Shown: piece by piece, positions 42,409-51,890 of the stretch | Layout of the letters: each line of letters opens with the position of its first letter | Position numbering within the stretch: the stretch's first letter is position 1 | Assembly (NCBI GenBank): GCA_027673765.1 | Contig: JAQDWB010000003.1 | Coordinates: forward strand, 62,001-126,000 | Reading direction: 5' to 3' | DNA from: Coriobacteriaceae bacterium AM113-163 | Lineage (GTDB): Bacteria; Actinomycetota; Coriobacteriia; Coriobacteriales; Coriobacteriaceae | DNA: 64,000 nucleotides | Notes under the pieces: model-generated | Told to the model about the DNA's origin: nothing | Database searches by the model: none | Seen by the model: only the letters and a program-made list of their open reading frames with translations | Translations under genes and position numbers: made by a program

Positions 42409-43314
42409 CTAGATGCTCAGCCAGCGATCGCCCTCGGCTCGGCAAAAGCCCTCACGCTCCAGGTCGGCCAGAATGCCCGCGACAAGCTCGCGCTCGACCG
42501 GTCCACGCCCAGCCGCCGCTTCCATCTCGTTAACGCCCACCACGGCATCAGCAAGCGTAATCCCCGCCGGCTGGCCATCGCGCGCTGCCAGCAACATGCG
42601 CACGATATGCGCGCGCTTTTGGCGACGTGAGCCCTCAAACTTTGATTGACGGCTATAGCCCGCCGAGCGCCTGGACGGATTGGGCAACGTCTTTTTTAGA
42701 TATGCGCCGTAATCTAGCAACGCGTAATACCACGCGCGCGGCGTATCGGCATCATCGAGCGGCACGGCAAAGGGAGCGATCTCGTCGGTCGCCGCACCGG
42801 GGGCCGCCGGACAGGCCGCCTGAATCAGCGGCACCAGCTCGCGATCGGGAACAGCCGGTACATCGGGAAAGAAGTGATGCAGAAAGACCGTGCGCACGTT
42901 GGTCTCCAGATACACGCCCGGAAGATCAAACGCAAACGACCGGATACCTTGCGCCGTTGCCGGGCCAATACCAGGCAGAGCGACCAAGTCACGCGTCTCG
43001 TGCGGAAACTCCCCGCCCCAATCCTCTACGACCCGTTGAGCGGCCCCGTGAAGCGCCAGAGCGCGTCGGTTGTAGCCCATGCCCTGCCAAGCGTCCAAAA
43101 CATCGGAAGGCGCGGCCTGGGCAAGCGCCTGCACGGTCGGAAAACGATCGAGCCACGCCGGCATGCGCGCCTCCACACGCGGCACCTGTGTTTGCTGCAG
43201 CATGACCTCGGAAAGCCAAATGATGTACGGGTCGCGCGTGCGGCGCCACGGAAGGTCGCGATAGCGCAGGACCCCTTCCGAACGAATCATCGAACGAAAG
43301 GGGTCCTGAATCAT
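42409..43314 (-). CDS. MutY-like HhH-GPD adenine glycosylase lacking the Fe-S cluster
   Basis: This 301-residue protein matches the catalytic half of A/G-specific adenine glycosylase: SEVMLQQTQV with catalytic E36, and the HhH LPGIGPATA (113-121). Three features are unlike E. coli MutY. The Asp138 position reads Glu (LETNV, E137). The four Fe-S cysteines are missing and replaced by a basic segment (NPSRRSAGYSRQSKFEGSRR). No C-terminal NUDIX-like domain follows; a short helical region ends the protein. It may be a different glycosylase. GGAG precedes the ATG, and the Rrf2 gene is 21 bases upstream, so the two are likely co-transcribed. Confidence 0.8.
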   Translation of the reverse strand: MIQDPFRSMIRSEGVLRYRDLPWRRTRDPYIIWLSEVMLQQTQVPRVEARMPAWLDRFPTVQALAQAAPSDVLDAWQGMGYNRRALALHGAAQRVVEDWGGEFPHETRDLVALPGIGPATAQGIRSFAFDLPGVYLETNVRTVFLHHFFPDVPAVPDRELVPLIQAACPAAPGAATDEIAPFAVPLDDADTPRAWYYALLDYGAYLKKTLPNPSRRSAGYSRQSKFEGSRRQKRAHIVRMLLAARDGQPAGITLADAVVGVNEMEAAAGRGPVERELVAGILADLEREGFCRAEGDRWLSI

Positions 43315-43335
43315 ATCTATGCTCCTTATGCGGCG

Positions 43336-43821
43336 CTATTCCTCCCGGCAAGCGAACGCGCAGGTGGCGTACTCGGGAAACGCGTCGCGGTCGGCGAATT
43401 TGGAATCGACGGCCGGGAACTGGCGGTGAGCGACGATGTCGCCGAGCGAAACGGAATCGAGGTAGTCGCGCATCAACGCTTGAGCTCCGGCCCACAGGGG
43501 ATGATAGCAGCACGTGCCCATGCGTGCACAGTCGCCATCGGGTGCGGTGCAATCATTCATAACCATAGGGCCCTGAACGGCCTCGACGACCTGACGAACG
43601 GTGACGTCGTCCGGACTGACCTTGAGACGCATGCCACCGTGGACGCCACGCAGGCTCTCCACAATACCGGCCTGGACCAAACCGTGCTGAATCGAGCGTG
43701 CAAACGAATACGGAACATTGACCTCTTCGGCAGCGGTGCGAACAGAAAGCAAACGCTCCGGATCCTCGGCAAGCATCGCCAACATACGAAGGGCGTAATC
43801 AGTCTTCCTCGATATGTCCAT
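43336..43821 (-). CDS. Rrf2 family transcriptional regulator (IscR/NsrR-like)
   Basis: This 161-residue regulator has the Rrf2 winged helix (DYALRMLAMLAEDPERLLSV, VPYSFARSIQHGLVQAGIV, GVHGGMRL). C91, C98 and C104 lie at almost the same positions as the IscR cluster ligands, with C105 in addition, so it probably binds an Fe-S cluster and senses oxygen, NO or iron. It is upstream of the glycosylase gene. AAAGGGG precedes the ATG. Confidence 0.88.
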   Translation of the reverse strand: MDISRKTDYALRMLAMLAEDPERLLSVRTAAEEVNVPYSFARSIQHGLVQAGIVESLRGVHGGMRLKVSPDDVTVRQVVEAVQGPMVMNDCTAPDGDCARMGTCCYHPLWAGAQALMRDYLDSVSLGDIVAHRQFPAVDSKFADRDAFPEYATCAFACREE

Positions 43822-44140
43822 TTTTCCCCTTTCAAGGAATACGAACAGCTCGAACGAGCTCCGGGACCGAGCTTGTGTCGAGACGCTAAATGACCGCTAG
43901 GACATCCAAATGGTAAATCGGATATCCACTGAACGCCGCGCTCGGAGCGAAATGCATCAGATGCGGCCTATAGTGCAATTTAGTATAGCCTAACCCCCTG
44001 TCTCGTTGAACAGGTGTTGCGCAACAAAGCTGTTGTTCAGACAAATATACTTATTAGATTTTACTTGCGTTCCCGAAGGCGCGGGGATTCTGGGCGAAGA
44101 TGCGCCAGGGCGATCGTTCTATCGAAACAAAGTGCATCAA
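43822..44140. promoter_or_regulatory. Gene-free region upstream of the Rrf2 gene
   Basis: No gene is seen. The stretch is moderately AT-rich and must hold the Rrf2 promoter. TGTTGCGCAACA (44015-44026) is a perfect 12-base palindrome, with TTGAACAG and CTGTTGTTCA flanking it as a second, imperfect layer. It may be an operator. Confidence 0.4.
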
Positions 44141-44143
44141 ACG

Positions 44144-44172
44144 CAAAAAGCCACGTCCGAAGACGTGGCTTT
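44144..44172 (-). terminator. Terminator after tRNA-Asp
   Basis: AGCCACGTC pairs with GACGTGGCT around TTCG, followed by TTTTTG on the minus strand. Confidence 0.88.
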
Positions 44173-44180
44173 AATTGCGT

Positions 44181-44258
<78 letters not shown>

Positions 44259-44625
44259 AGGCAGACGTTCGCGTTTGTTTCCGCTCGCGTGCGCTGCGGG
44301 GATTAGTATACACAGAAGTCTGTCCGGCGCGCAACAACTTTTTTGAAAAAATTTTTGGGGCCATCCGGGAGGGTCTCCGGGGCTGGGGGCGGGGGTTAAG
44401 TTTGCTGCTCTACAGTCCTGCGCAAGACGGAAAGCACATTAAGTGCTTTCCTTTGCGTGCGGAACTCGCGACAAACTTAACCCCCGCCCCCAGCCCCGGA
44501 GACCCTCCCTGCCGTCACATTATTCAACCAGTTTTGCGGGCGTGCGCCGCTGCGCGGCTAGCCCGCGTGCTTCCCGGCGGGGTTGGTCTGATTGTTCTGG
44601 TTGGACTTCTGACTTTGGCTCAAAG
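44259..44625. repeat. Gene-free stretch with long perfect cruciform, 38-bp arms (44367-44509)
   Basis: The 38-base arm 44367-44404 (GGGAGGGTCTCCGGGGCTGG...) is exactly complementary to 44472-44509. A smaller hairpin GGAAAGCAC/GTGCTTTCC lies in the loop. A GTGCGCCGCTGCGCGGC stem follows. No gene is seen. The arms have no other copy in the window. Confidence 0.85.
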
Positions 44626-44660
44626 AAAAACGGGAGATGCGTTGTGCATCCCCCGTTTTT
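44626..44660 (-). terminator. Terminator after the YfcE-like gene
   Basis: ACGGGAGATGC pairs with GCATCCCCCGT, flanked by A-runs and T-runs on both sides, eight bases from the stop codon. Confidence 0.85.
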
Positions 44661-44667
44661 GTTGCGG

Positions 44668-45135
44668 TTAGTCCAAGTCAATAAACTTAGTGGTCAGTAT
44701 CTTGCCGTCTTTGACGAGCATTCTGGCCATGGTGGGGCCTCGGGTGCCTCTGGGGTAGCTGGCGCTGCCCGGGTTGAGGACTAGGCAGCGGCCCACTTGG
44801 GCTTCTTTGGTTACGTGGGTGTGGCCGTTGATGGCTACGTCTACGGATCCCACCGGAAGGTCTTCGCGGTAGTGGGCTACGGCGAATTTGAGGCCTTCGT
44901 AGGTAAAGAGCGCAAGACGGTCTACATCGGGGCCGTAGTCGCGGTAGTAATCGTTGTTGCCCAATACGGCCCGCACAGGGGCGATGGCGCACAGGTGCTC
45001 GTAGTCCATCTCTGACGTGAGGTCGCCGGCGTGGATGATCAGGTCTGCGCCCTCAAGCTCATCCAAGAGCGCAGGCGATAAATAGCCGTGGGTGTCCGAG
45101 ATGATGTCGATACGCTTGGCGCTTGCACTGTTCAT
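44668..45135 (-). CDS. YfcE/MJ0936-type metallophosphoesterase
   Basis: This 155-residue protein carries the metallophosphoesterase motifs in order: DIISDTHG (10-17), HAGDL (about 35-39), LGNNDYY, and INGHTH near 105. Relatives are small phosphodiesterases of unclear physiological substrate. GAAGGG precedes the ATG. It is isolated between a terminator and the LytTR operon. Confidence 0.9.
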   Translation of the reverse strand: MNSASAKRIDIISDTHGYLSPALLDELEGADLIIHAGDLTSEMDYEHLCAIAPVRAVLGNNDYYRDYGPDVDRLALFTYEGLKFAVAHYREDLPVGSVDVAINGHTHVTKEAQVGRCLVLNPGSASYPRGTRGPTMARMLVKDGKILTTKFIDLD

Positions 45136-45174
45136 GGGATCCCTTCCGCAAAAAACGATTCGGCAGATACATAC

Positions 45175-45225
45175 AAAAAAGGCCCCACGGCTCCGCAGAC
45201 GATGGGTCTACAGGGCTGCGGGGCC
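45175..45225 (-). terminator. Terminator after response regulator 1
   Basis: GGCCCC (with GCAG) pairs with (CTGC) GGGGCC across a longer arm, followed by TTTTTT on the minus strand, seven bases after the response-regulator stop. Confidence 0.72.
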
Positions 45226-45231
45226 AGTGTG

Positions 45232-45948
45232 CTAGAGACTCAAGGCCTTCTTGAGCGGCACGACGCGGCGGCGCGAAACCGGTACGCGTTCGTCGACGCC
45301 CGTAATGCCCAGCTGGATGGCGCCCGAGGGCACCGTCTCGACGTCCGTAACGCACGCCAAGTTGACGATATAGCGGCGGTGAACACGGAAGAAGCCAAAA
45401 TCGCAGAGCTTGGCCTCAAACTGCGCCAGCGAGGTCGTCGACAAAAAGCGATCATCGACGGTATAGATGCAGGAGTAATCGTCCTTGGCCATGATAAAGC
45501 GAATGTCGTCCACGGGAATGAGCACCTTGCGGCCGCCCTTTTCCACCGGGATACGCTCGATGGTCACCTTGCTGTCCGTAACCGGCTTGGCGCGTTGCAT
45601 GACCTTCTCGATCGCGCGATCCAAGCGAGCTTCCTCGACCGGCTTCATCAGATAATCGACGGCATCCACGTCGAATGCCTCGACCGCATGGTCGCTATAC
45701 GCAGTCACAAACACGATCGCCGGCGGATTTTTGAGCTTATGCAGCGCCTCGGCAAGTTGCAGGCCCGAGGCACCGGGCATCGAGATATCGAGAAACACGA
45801 CATCCACGCGACTTTCCATAAGCATCTCGATGCCGGAGCGGACGCTCGACGCCTCCGTGATCGTGCCGATCTTGCCCGTTTGCTCGAGCAGGAAGCGAAG
45901 CTCCGAGCGAGCCGGCGCCTCATCATCCACAATCATCGCACGCAGCAT
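45232..45948 (-). CDS. LytTR family response regulator 1
   Basis: This 238-residue protein has a receiver domain with phospho-acceptor D54 (VFLDISMPG) and KP in YLMKPV. Its LytTR DNA-binding domain starts at about 135 (IPVEKGGRKVLIPVDDIRFI; HRRYIVNLACV). Such regulators often control cell-surface, peptide or virulence genes. ATG 45948 lies ten bases after AAAGG. It is the last gene of GT - kinase - regulator. Confidence 0.92.
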   Translation of the reverse strand: MLRAMIVDDEAPARSELRFLLEQTGKIGTITEASSVRSGIEMLMESRVDVVFLDISMPGASGLQLAEALHKLKNPPAIVFVTAYSDHAVEAFDVDAVDYLMKPVEEARLDRAIEKVMQRAKPVTDSKVTIERIPVEKGGRKVLIPVDDIRFIMAKDDYSCIYTVDDRFLSTTSLAQFEAKLCDFGFFRVHRRYIVNLACVTDVETVPSGAIQLGITGVDERVPVSRRRVVPLKKALSL

Positions 45949-46020
45949 AGGGATAAAACCTTTCGTCAACTAACTACGCCGGGCATCCGTCGCATGACGT
46001 TGAGCCCGTAGCCTTTTATT

Positions 46021-47364
46021 TTACTCTTGAATGTCAAAGATGCTCTCTGACAAATCAAGATGAAGGAGCACTTTGGTGCCCTTGCCCGGCGCCGATTCGA
46101 CACGCGTATAGGAGTGCGGCCCATAAAAGCGATGGATGCGCTCCGAAATATTGTGCATGGCCACACCGGCGCCGCCACCCTGGGGAGAGCTGGCGTCGGG
46201 ACGGGCAGAGCGCTCGTCAAACAGTCTGGCGGCGGTACCCTCATCCATGCCCACGCCATTATCGGCCACGGCAATCAAGATTGCATCCTCGCCGTCTTGG
46301 TGAACGGTCACGTCGATCCTCAGGGCGTCGTCATCGCCCATACCATGACGTACGGCGTTCTCGACAATCGGCTGGATCACGAACGCCGGCACCAGCGTAT
46401 CTTCCACGTCCTCGGACACATCGAACGTCGCAAGCACGCGGTCCTCGCCAAAGCGGGCCTTCTCAAAGGTAAGGTAGCGCTTGGTCTGTGCGACCTCGCG
46501 CGAGACCGGAATAAGCGATCCCGAGTTGTCGAGCGTGGCACGATAGAACGATGAGAACTCACGAAGCAGTTCGCGGGCCCGCAGCGGGTCGGTGCGCGTA
46601 AACGATGCAATGGTGTTCAGCGTGTTGAACAGGAAGTGCGGGTTAATCTGCGCCTGCAGCGCACGCACCTCGGCGCGCGCCGTGAGCTCCTTTTGCACCT
46701 CGAGCTCGTGGATGGCGAGCTGTGTGGACAAGATCTCGGCAAAGCCCGAGGCAAGCGCGTACTGGGTACGGTCGACGGCGCGCGGGGTCTTGTAGTAGAA
46801 CTTGAGCGTACCGACGGTACGATCGCCCACCTTGATGGGGGCGATAATGCCGGCGGGGACTTGGTTGTGCGAGCCGTCCGAGCCCACGACATCCACCATA
46901 CGGTTGAACGACTGCACGATGCCATGTTCGATAACGTAGCGTGTGGCAAGCGTGTGGATGGGAGTATCGGGCAGCAGTTTTTCCTCAAACTCGCCCGCGC
47001 AGGCAAGCACGTTGTCCTCGTCGGTGATGGCCACCGTCATGGCGCGCGTCTCGGGCAAAATGCGCCGGCACACCAAACGCGCCGACTCCTGCGTCAGACC
47101 GCCCTTAATGTCCTCGAGCATGGCCGAGGCCACCGAGAGCGTCTCCTCGGTGTACTGGGAGCGCACCGAATCGGGATTGAGCGTCAAAAAGATAAAGATG
47201 CACAGAAAGATGCACAGCAGCGCGCAGGCAATCACCGTGGCGATCGGCTCGATACCGGTCACCAAGGCAAAAATAAAGTACACCAGCACGCAAATGGCGC
47301 ATGCAACGGCAATGATGCGAAAGATTGATATTGAACTATCGCGCTGGGCGCGGCGGTCGATCAT
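46021..47364 (-). CDS. LytS-type sensor histidine kinase 1
   Basis: This 447-residue kinase has two N-terminal membrane helices (about 15-35 and 40-62), a GAF-like sensor region (about 85-215), the phospho-acceptor H243 in QINPHFLFNTLN and an ATPase domain (ENAVRH, ADNGVGMD, GAGVAMHNI). It resembles kinase 2 at 51891 along its whole length. Its ATG overlaps the glycosyltransferase stop (ATGA), with GGAGGGGG upstream, so translation is coupled. Confidence 0.93.
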   Translation of the reverse strand: MIDRRAQRDSSISIFRIIAVACAICVLVYFIFALVTGIEPIATVIACALLCIFLCIFIFLTLNPDSVRSQYTEETLSVASAMLEDIKGGLTQESARLVCRRILPETRAMTVAITDEDNVLACAGEFEEKLLPDTPIHTLATRYVIEHGIVQSFNRMVDVVGSDGSHNQVPAGIIAPIKVGDRTVGTLKFYYKTPRAVDRTQYALASGFAEILSTQLAIHELEVQKELTARAEVRALQAQINPHFLFNTLNTIASFTRTDPLRARELLREFSSFYRATLDNSGSLIPVSREVAQTKRYLTFEKARFGEDRVLATFDVSEDVEDTLVPAFVIQPIVENAVRHGMGDDDALRIDVTVHQDGEDAILIAVADNGVGMDEGTAARLFDERSARPDASSPQGGGAGVAMHNISERIHRFYGPHSYTRVESAPGKGTKVLLHLDLSESIFDIQE

Positions 47365-48548
47365 TCGGCCCCCTCCAGGATACTGATCAGTTGTGCGTCA
47401 CGCCAAAGCCCGTCCATGATCTTGGGCCAAAAGCTCTGGAAACGCAGGTAGCTTGCAGCGTTTTGGCGCGCATAGGCCTTTGCCTCGCCGATACCATGGC
47501 GCCAAATGCGCAGGTAGCCCTCATGCTCGCGGGTAAACACGCTGCGGACCATAGCGGTCTTGCGCACGCGGTCGTCGAGCTCGCGCGAAATCCACGGGCC
47601 CGGGTAGGGCATGAGCGATGCCGCCGTAACGGGGATGAGCTCCTTTTGATGCGCGGCGAACGTCAACTTGGCCCGTTCGTAGTACCAACGGTATACATCC
47701 TGCATAAAGCGCGGTGAGCGCTTTTCGGACTCCGGAGGCAGATGGCGCACGGTCCACTCGTTATCAAACCACACGTCGTAGCCAAACATACGCATGTTAA
47801 AGAGGTAATCCAAGTCCTCGCCGCGGGTGATAAACGGGTCAAAGGCCACACGCGTAAAGGCGCGGGCGTGCAGGGCCATCAGGCCGCCGCACACGTAGTT
47901 GGAGCGCGAGATGCGGGTGCCCGAGAGCGCCTTTTTCATCCAACGGTTGAACTCGATGCGCTTGGTCCACCAACGATGGCAGATGCCCGCCTTGTCCGTG
48001 GGAGCCAGCGGCGAGCCGTCGCGATCGTAGAAATAGCCGCTCTTGACCAAGATCGGCAAGCCCTGACGCGTCTGCTGCCCCAACGCATAGGTCGCGCGCT
48101 TCATAAAGTCGGCGTCGATGACAGTCTCATCGTCATCCAAAAAGATAACCGCGTCATGCCCCAGCACAGCGGCACAGGCTAGCCCCATGTTGCGGATGGC
48201 ACCGTAGCCTCGCAGGCTCACGCACTCGCCCGAACCCTTGGGCGCGATCTGAGCAACCCGGTCTGCGATGCGCGAGGCCTGGGTGTTGGTGACAACGGTG
48301 ACCTTGAGCGTGGGATGCGCGTCGACAATCTCGTGCACGCGCAGCGACACATCGGCTGTGGCAGAAACAGGACAGACCACCAAAAGGATGATGCGCGGGA
48401 TGTCGCACACCTGCTCAAGCGAGGCCAGGCAGCGGTCGAGTTCGGGATTGTCGGCGTTGAGTCGCGTCGAATGGTCATAGGTGCCAGGGGCGTTTGCGCA
48501 AGCGTCATCGCCCGCCCAATACGTTGGAATCACGACCGTGGCGTTCAT
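47361..48548 (-). CDS. Glycosyltransferase family 2 protein
   Basis: This 395-residue GT-A glycosyltransferase has an N-terminal VVIPTYWAGDD nucleotide-sugar site and the metal-binding FLDDDETVID segment. GGLMALHARAF and TRGEDLDYLF supply the usual acceptor-side and catalytic regions. There are no membrane segments. It should transfer a sugar to a cell-surface acceptor. Four-base overlap with the kinase gene ties surface glycosylation to the sensor. GGAGGG precedes the ATG. Confidence 0.88.
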   Translation of the reverse strand: MNATVVIPTYWAGDDACANAPGTYDHSTRLNADNPELDRCLASLEQVCDIPRIILLVVCPVSATADVSLRVHEIVDAHPTLKVTVVTNTQASRIADRVAQIAPKGSGECVSLRGYGAIRNMGLACAAVLGHDAVIFLDDDETVIDADFMKRATYALGQQTRQGLPILVKSGYFYDRDGSPLAPTDKAGICHRWWTKRIEFNRWMKKALSGTRISRSNYVCGGLMALHARAFTRVAFDPFITRGEDLDYLFNMRMFGYDVWFDNEWTVRHLPPESEKRSPRFMQDVYRWYYERAKLTFAAHQKELIPVTAASLMPYPGPWISRELDDRVRKTAMVRSVFTREHEGYLRIWRHGIGEAKAYARQNAASYLRFQSFWPKIMDGLWRDAQLISILEGAE

Positions 48549-48570
48549 GCCTTACCCTCCCTGCAACACA

Positions 48571-48604
48571 AAAACGGGACGCCGCCAAACACAGGCGACG
48601 CCCC
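48571..48604 (-). terminator. Terminator after the MFS gene
   Basis: GGGGCGTCGCC pairs with GGCGGCGTCCC (two G-T pairs), followed by TTTT on the minus strand. Confidence 0.78.
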
Positions 48605-48719
48605 GCGACCTAGCTGATTCCATCATACCCACTTGGGCAAATCATTGCTCGCAAGTCGCAATGTTTATTGCGGATAACCCCAAAAGAGTACCGTGGACAG
48701 GCACAATAGCCGCTCGCTC

Positions 48720-49979
48720 CTATGCGGCATGCTCTGCCGCCCGAGTCATGCGGGACAGGCGGACCAGTAGCATAAAGCCAACGACCAGCAGCACGCCAAT
48801 GGAAAGGACGCCCAGCGACGGGTTGCCGGTCAGCGAGGTGACGACCGACACCAGGAAGGTGCCCATAACGCTTGCATAACGACCAAAGATGTCAAAGAAG
48901 CCGTAGTACTCGTTGGACTTTTCCTTGGGGATAATGCGGCCAAAGTAGCTACGGCTGAGCGCCTGCACACCGCCCTGGAACAGGCCGACCATAATGGCAA
49001 GCACCCAGAATTCAAAGGCGGTCTTTAGGAAGAACGCGGCGAACAGCACAATCCCCATGTAGGCGGCGACCGCCACCAGGATCATGTTGAGCGTGCCCAC
49101 GCGTCCGGCGAGCTTGCCGTAGATGATGGCGGACGGAAAGGCCACGAACTGCGTAACGAGCAGCGCCAGCACCAGCTGCGTCGAATCGATGCCCAAGGCC
49201 GATCCGTAACTGGTGGCCATGGAAATGACCGTGTGCACACCGTCGATATAGAAGAAGAACGCGATCATGTAGACCAGCACGGTCTTATTGTGGGCAATCT
49301 CGCGCATGGTGTGTCCGACCTCGGAGAACACACCGCCCACGATGTGGCCGATGGTGTCCTCGGGACCGCGCTCGCGACCGTACTTTTGCTTATAGGTGCG
49401 AATGAGCGGCAGGGTAAAGATGAGCCACCAGGCACCAGTGATGATAAACGACAGACGCGTTGCCAGCATGGTGGGGATGCCAAGAGCGGGGCCACCCATG
49501 ATGAGCGCCAGGCAGATGACGAACGGCACGGTGGAACCGATGTAGCCCCAGGCATAACCCGAGCTGGACACGGCGTCCATGCGCTCGTCGGTGGTAATGT
49601 CAGGCAGCATGGCGTCGTAGAACGTCATAGAAGAGTTAAGGCCGATGGTGCACAGCACGTACACGGTCAAAAATGCCATGGCGGACATTGGGATAGCCTG
49701 CGCCAGGCAAAGCACCAGGCCCGTGAGGAAGAAGCCCAAGAAGAACTTGATCTTGTTGCCGGCGTAGTCGGCAAGTGCGCCCAGAATGGGCATGAGCATG
49801 GCGATGACCAGCGAGGCGATCGTCTGCGCATTGCCCCAAGCGACCACCAGGTCGGCCGAGGAAGCGCCGGTATTGATGGCGTTAAAGTAAATGGGCACCA
49901 CCGAGGTATTGAGCAGCACGAGGGCCGAATTGCCCACATCGTACATAACCCAGTTACGCTCGAGCTTGGTGTATTTCAT
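48720..49979 (-). CDS. MFS transporter, UMF1/Atg22-like
   Basis: This 419-residue protein has about twelve membrane segments. The start LERNWVMYDVGNSALVLLNT and DAMLPDITTDERMDAVSSSGYAWGYIGS are typical of the UMF1 family, as is SRSYFGRIIPKEKSNEYYGFF in the second half. Family members may move amino acids or other small molecules; the substrate is unknown. It is upstream of the glycosyltransferase, separated by a terminator. Confidence 0.9.
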   Translation of the reverse strand: MKYTKLERNWVMYDVGNSALVLLNTSVVPIYFNAINTGASSADLVVAWGNAQTIASLVIAMLMPILGALADYAGNKIKFFLGFFLTGLVLCLAQAIPMSAMAFLTVYVLCTIGLNSSMTFYDAMLPDITTDERMDAVSSSGYAWGYIGSTVPFVICLALIMGGPALGIPTMLATRLSFIITGAWWLIFTLPLIRTYKQKYGRERGPEDTIGHIVGGVFSEVGHTMREIAHNKTVLVYMIAFFFYIDGVHTVISMATSYGSALGIDSTQLVLALLVTQFVAFPSAIIYGKLAGRVGTLNMILVAVAAYMGIVLFAAFFLKTAFEFWVLAIMVGLFQGGVQALSRSYFGRIIPKEKSNEYYGFFDIFGRYASVMGTFLVSVVTSLTGNPSLGVLSIGVLLVVGFMLLVRLSRMTRAAEHAA

Positions 49980-50080
49980 GGACAGGGACCCTTCGTATTT
50001 GCCCGATATGCAGTTAGTTCATCGTACCCCAATTGTCCAGAAGCACCGGTAAGGATTCGGCAAAGGGGCACGCATGAGCC

Positions 50081-51025
50081 CTATTCCTCGCGGTCGAACT
50101 CCTCATCGGCATTGAGCACGCGACCGCTGTAATTGACATGGTTGGTCACGGCTTCCATATCGCCGGTCTCGATAAAGCGGGCAACCGTGCACTCGTAATC
50201 GAGCAGCGCGCGGTCAAAGACCTCGGGGAAGCTCTCGGTCGAGACTTCATCGGTAAAGGGGTTCTTCCATGCCAAGTGGCCCAGGTTGCCGGTACGCTCG
50301 GTCAGCTCGGTCGTCACGCGGTGCGCAAGGCCGTCGAGCAGCGAGTAGTCGTGCACCAAGCCCTCAACCAGCGAGATCGCGCGCGTCTTTGCGGAGCCGG
50401 CCGGCTCAATCGCGCGGTAAAGTCGCTGCATATTGGCAACGGCAGCACCGTACTCCCCCGCCGGAATGTCAATGCCGTACACGCGTCCGGCAACATAGCT
50501 CATCAGCACGCCGGCCACGCGATTGATGCGATCGGTGGTGACGATCTCGCCCGCCGGCGGGTAATCGTCGACCGTAGCGCCATCGCGTTTAAGCTGCAGC
50601 ATCAGTACATCCAGGTCGCTCTCGATCACGGCATGGACCTGACTGCTCGAATCCTCAAGCTCTGAATCGGACTCCACGATGCCAAACTGCTGCTCATAGA
50701 CAAAGGGGTGAGCGTTGCGGTCGAGCACGTAATGAGACAGCAGGCCCAGCGCAAAGGCACGACCCAAGCTGGCATCGCGCGGCAGCAGATGCGACACGCC
50801 GTCGCGCAGGCACGCGAACTGGCGAGACATGCGCGACCGATGCATGACCTGCGCCAGCAGCGTGCAGTCGGAAACACGCGGTGTCAGAATGTGAAAGAAA
50901 AACGGGTCGGGGCCTTGGTTGCCCAAGATAAAGGCAATGCGCTCTTCATCGGACGTGATGACGCACTGCGGAAGACGGTCGATGCTTTCCTCGCCAAACA
51001 GATGATGGGTGATAAGCGCGGGCAT
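50081..51025 (-). CDS. Zinc-dependent phospholipase C family protein
   Basis: This 314-residue protein matches the PF00882 fold, with His/Asp zinc ligands in ITHHLFGEES near the start, GNQGPDPFFFH and LLSHYVLDRNAHPFVY. There is no signal peptide, unlike secreted alpha-toxin-type enzymes, so it may act inside the cell; such proteins are common in Firmicutes and Actinobacteria. AAAGGA fixes ATG 51025. Confidence 0.85.
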   Translation of the reverse strand: MPALITHHLFGEESIDRLPQCVITSDEERIAFILGNQGPDPFFFHILTPRVSDCTLLAQVMHRSRMSRQFACLRDGVSHLLPRDASLGRAFALGLLSHYVLDRNAHPFVYEQQFGIVESDSELEDSSSQVHAVIESDLDVLMLQLKRDGATVDDYPPAGEIVTTDRINRVAGVLMSYVAGRVYGIDIPAGEYGAAVANMQRLYRAIEPAGSAKTRAISLVEGLVHDYSLLDGLAHRVTTELTERTGNLGHLAWKNPFTDEVSTESFPEVFDRALLDYECTVARFIETGDMEAVTNHVNYSGRVLNADEEFDREE

Positions 51026-51117
51026 AATGATCCTTTCGATTTCATTCGATGCCACCCATTATGCCCACCGCGCGCCCATGCCAAACCTGCGATGGTAAAC
51101 GACAGCACGCAAGCCTC

Positions 51118-51852
51118 TTACGCAAGCCCCAGGTGCGACTTGACCTCGGCGGCACGACGACGGGACACCGGTACCGTCGAGTTCACGCGGTCGAGCCTGA
51201 GCTCCATCAACCCCGTGGAGCCAATCTCAACATTGTGCACGTCTTCCAAATTGACCAGGTAGCTGCGATGAACGCGAATAAAGCCCTCGGAGTCCAAGCG
51301 ACGCTCGAGCGAAGAGATCGACTCATTGATCAGGTACGTTCCCTCGGCGCAGATGGCGTTGCAAAAATCGGCGCGCGCCTCAAAGTAGCAAACGTCTGCG
51401 GCGGGAATGAACACCTTTTTGCCCCCGCGGTCCACCGTCAGACGCAAAGGCTGGCGCGGAGCGTGGATAACACGACGGACGCCCAAGGCCGCCTCGATCT
51501 TGTCGAGTGCCTTTGACAGGCGTGCGTCCTCAACCGGCTTGACGACATAATCGACGGCATCGAGGTTATAGGCATCAGCCGCATACTCGGCAAATGCCGT
51601 CACAAACACCACGACCGGCGGCGTCTTTAGGTTCTGCAGCGTCTCGGCAAGCTCAATTCCCGAGCGACCGGGCATGGTAATGTCTAAAAACAACACGTCG
51701 GGCCTGTTCGACAGAATCGACTCCACGGCTTCGGTGACATTGCCCGCCTCGGCAATATGACCCACACGCGTATCCTTTTCCAATAGATAGCGTAGCTCAG
51801 CCCTAATTGGGGGCTCGTCATCAACCACCAAGATGTTCCAGCCTTCGGACAT
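51118..51852 (-). CDS. LytTR family response regulator 2
   Basis: This 244-residue protein has a receiver with D57 (LFLDITMPG) and YVVKPV, then a LytTR domain from about 140 (LTVDRGGKKVFIPAADVCYF; HRSYLVNLEDV). It closely resembles regulator 1. GAGGGGAAG precedes the ATG. It follows kinase 2 by 38 bases. Confidence 0.92.
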   Translation of the reverse strand: MSEGWNILVVDDEPPIRAELRYLLEKDTRVGHIAEAGNVTEAVESILSNRPDVLFLDITMPGRSGIELAETLQNLKTPPVVVFVTAFAEYAADAYNLDAVDYVVKPVEDARLSKALDKIEAALGVRRVIHAPRQPLRLTVDRGGKKVFIPAADVCYFEARADFCNAICAEGTYLINESISSLERRLDSEGFIRVHRSYLVNLEDVHNVEIGSTGLMELRLDRVNSTVPVSRRRAAEVKSHLGLA

Positions 51853-51890
51853 ATGTGCTTCCCCTCTTTTTCTCTCAATCCAACCGCGTG

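Noticed and set aside
43269..43307. Attenuator-like hairpin AGGACCCCTT/AAGGGGTCCT at the start of the MutY-like gene
   Set aside because: It lies within codons and has a 19-base loop; it could be chance codon use, so it was not called as a regulatory site.
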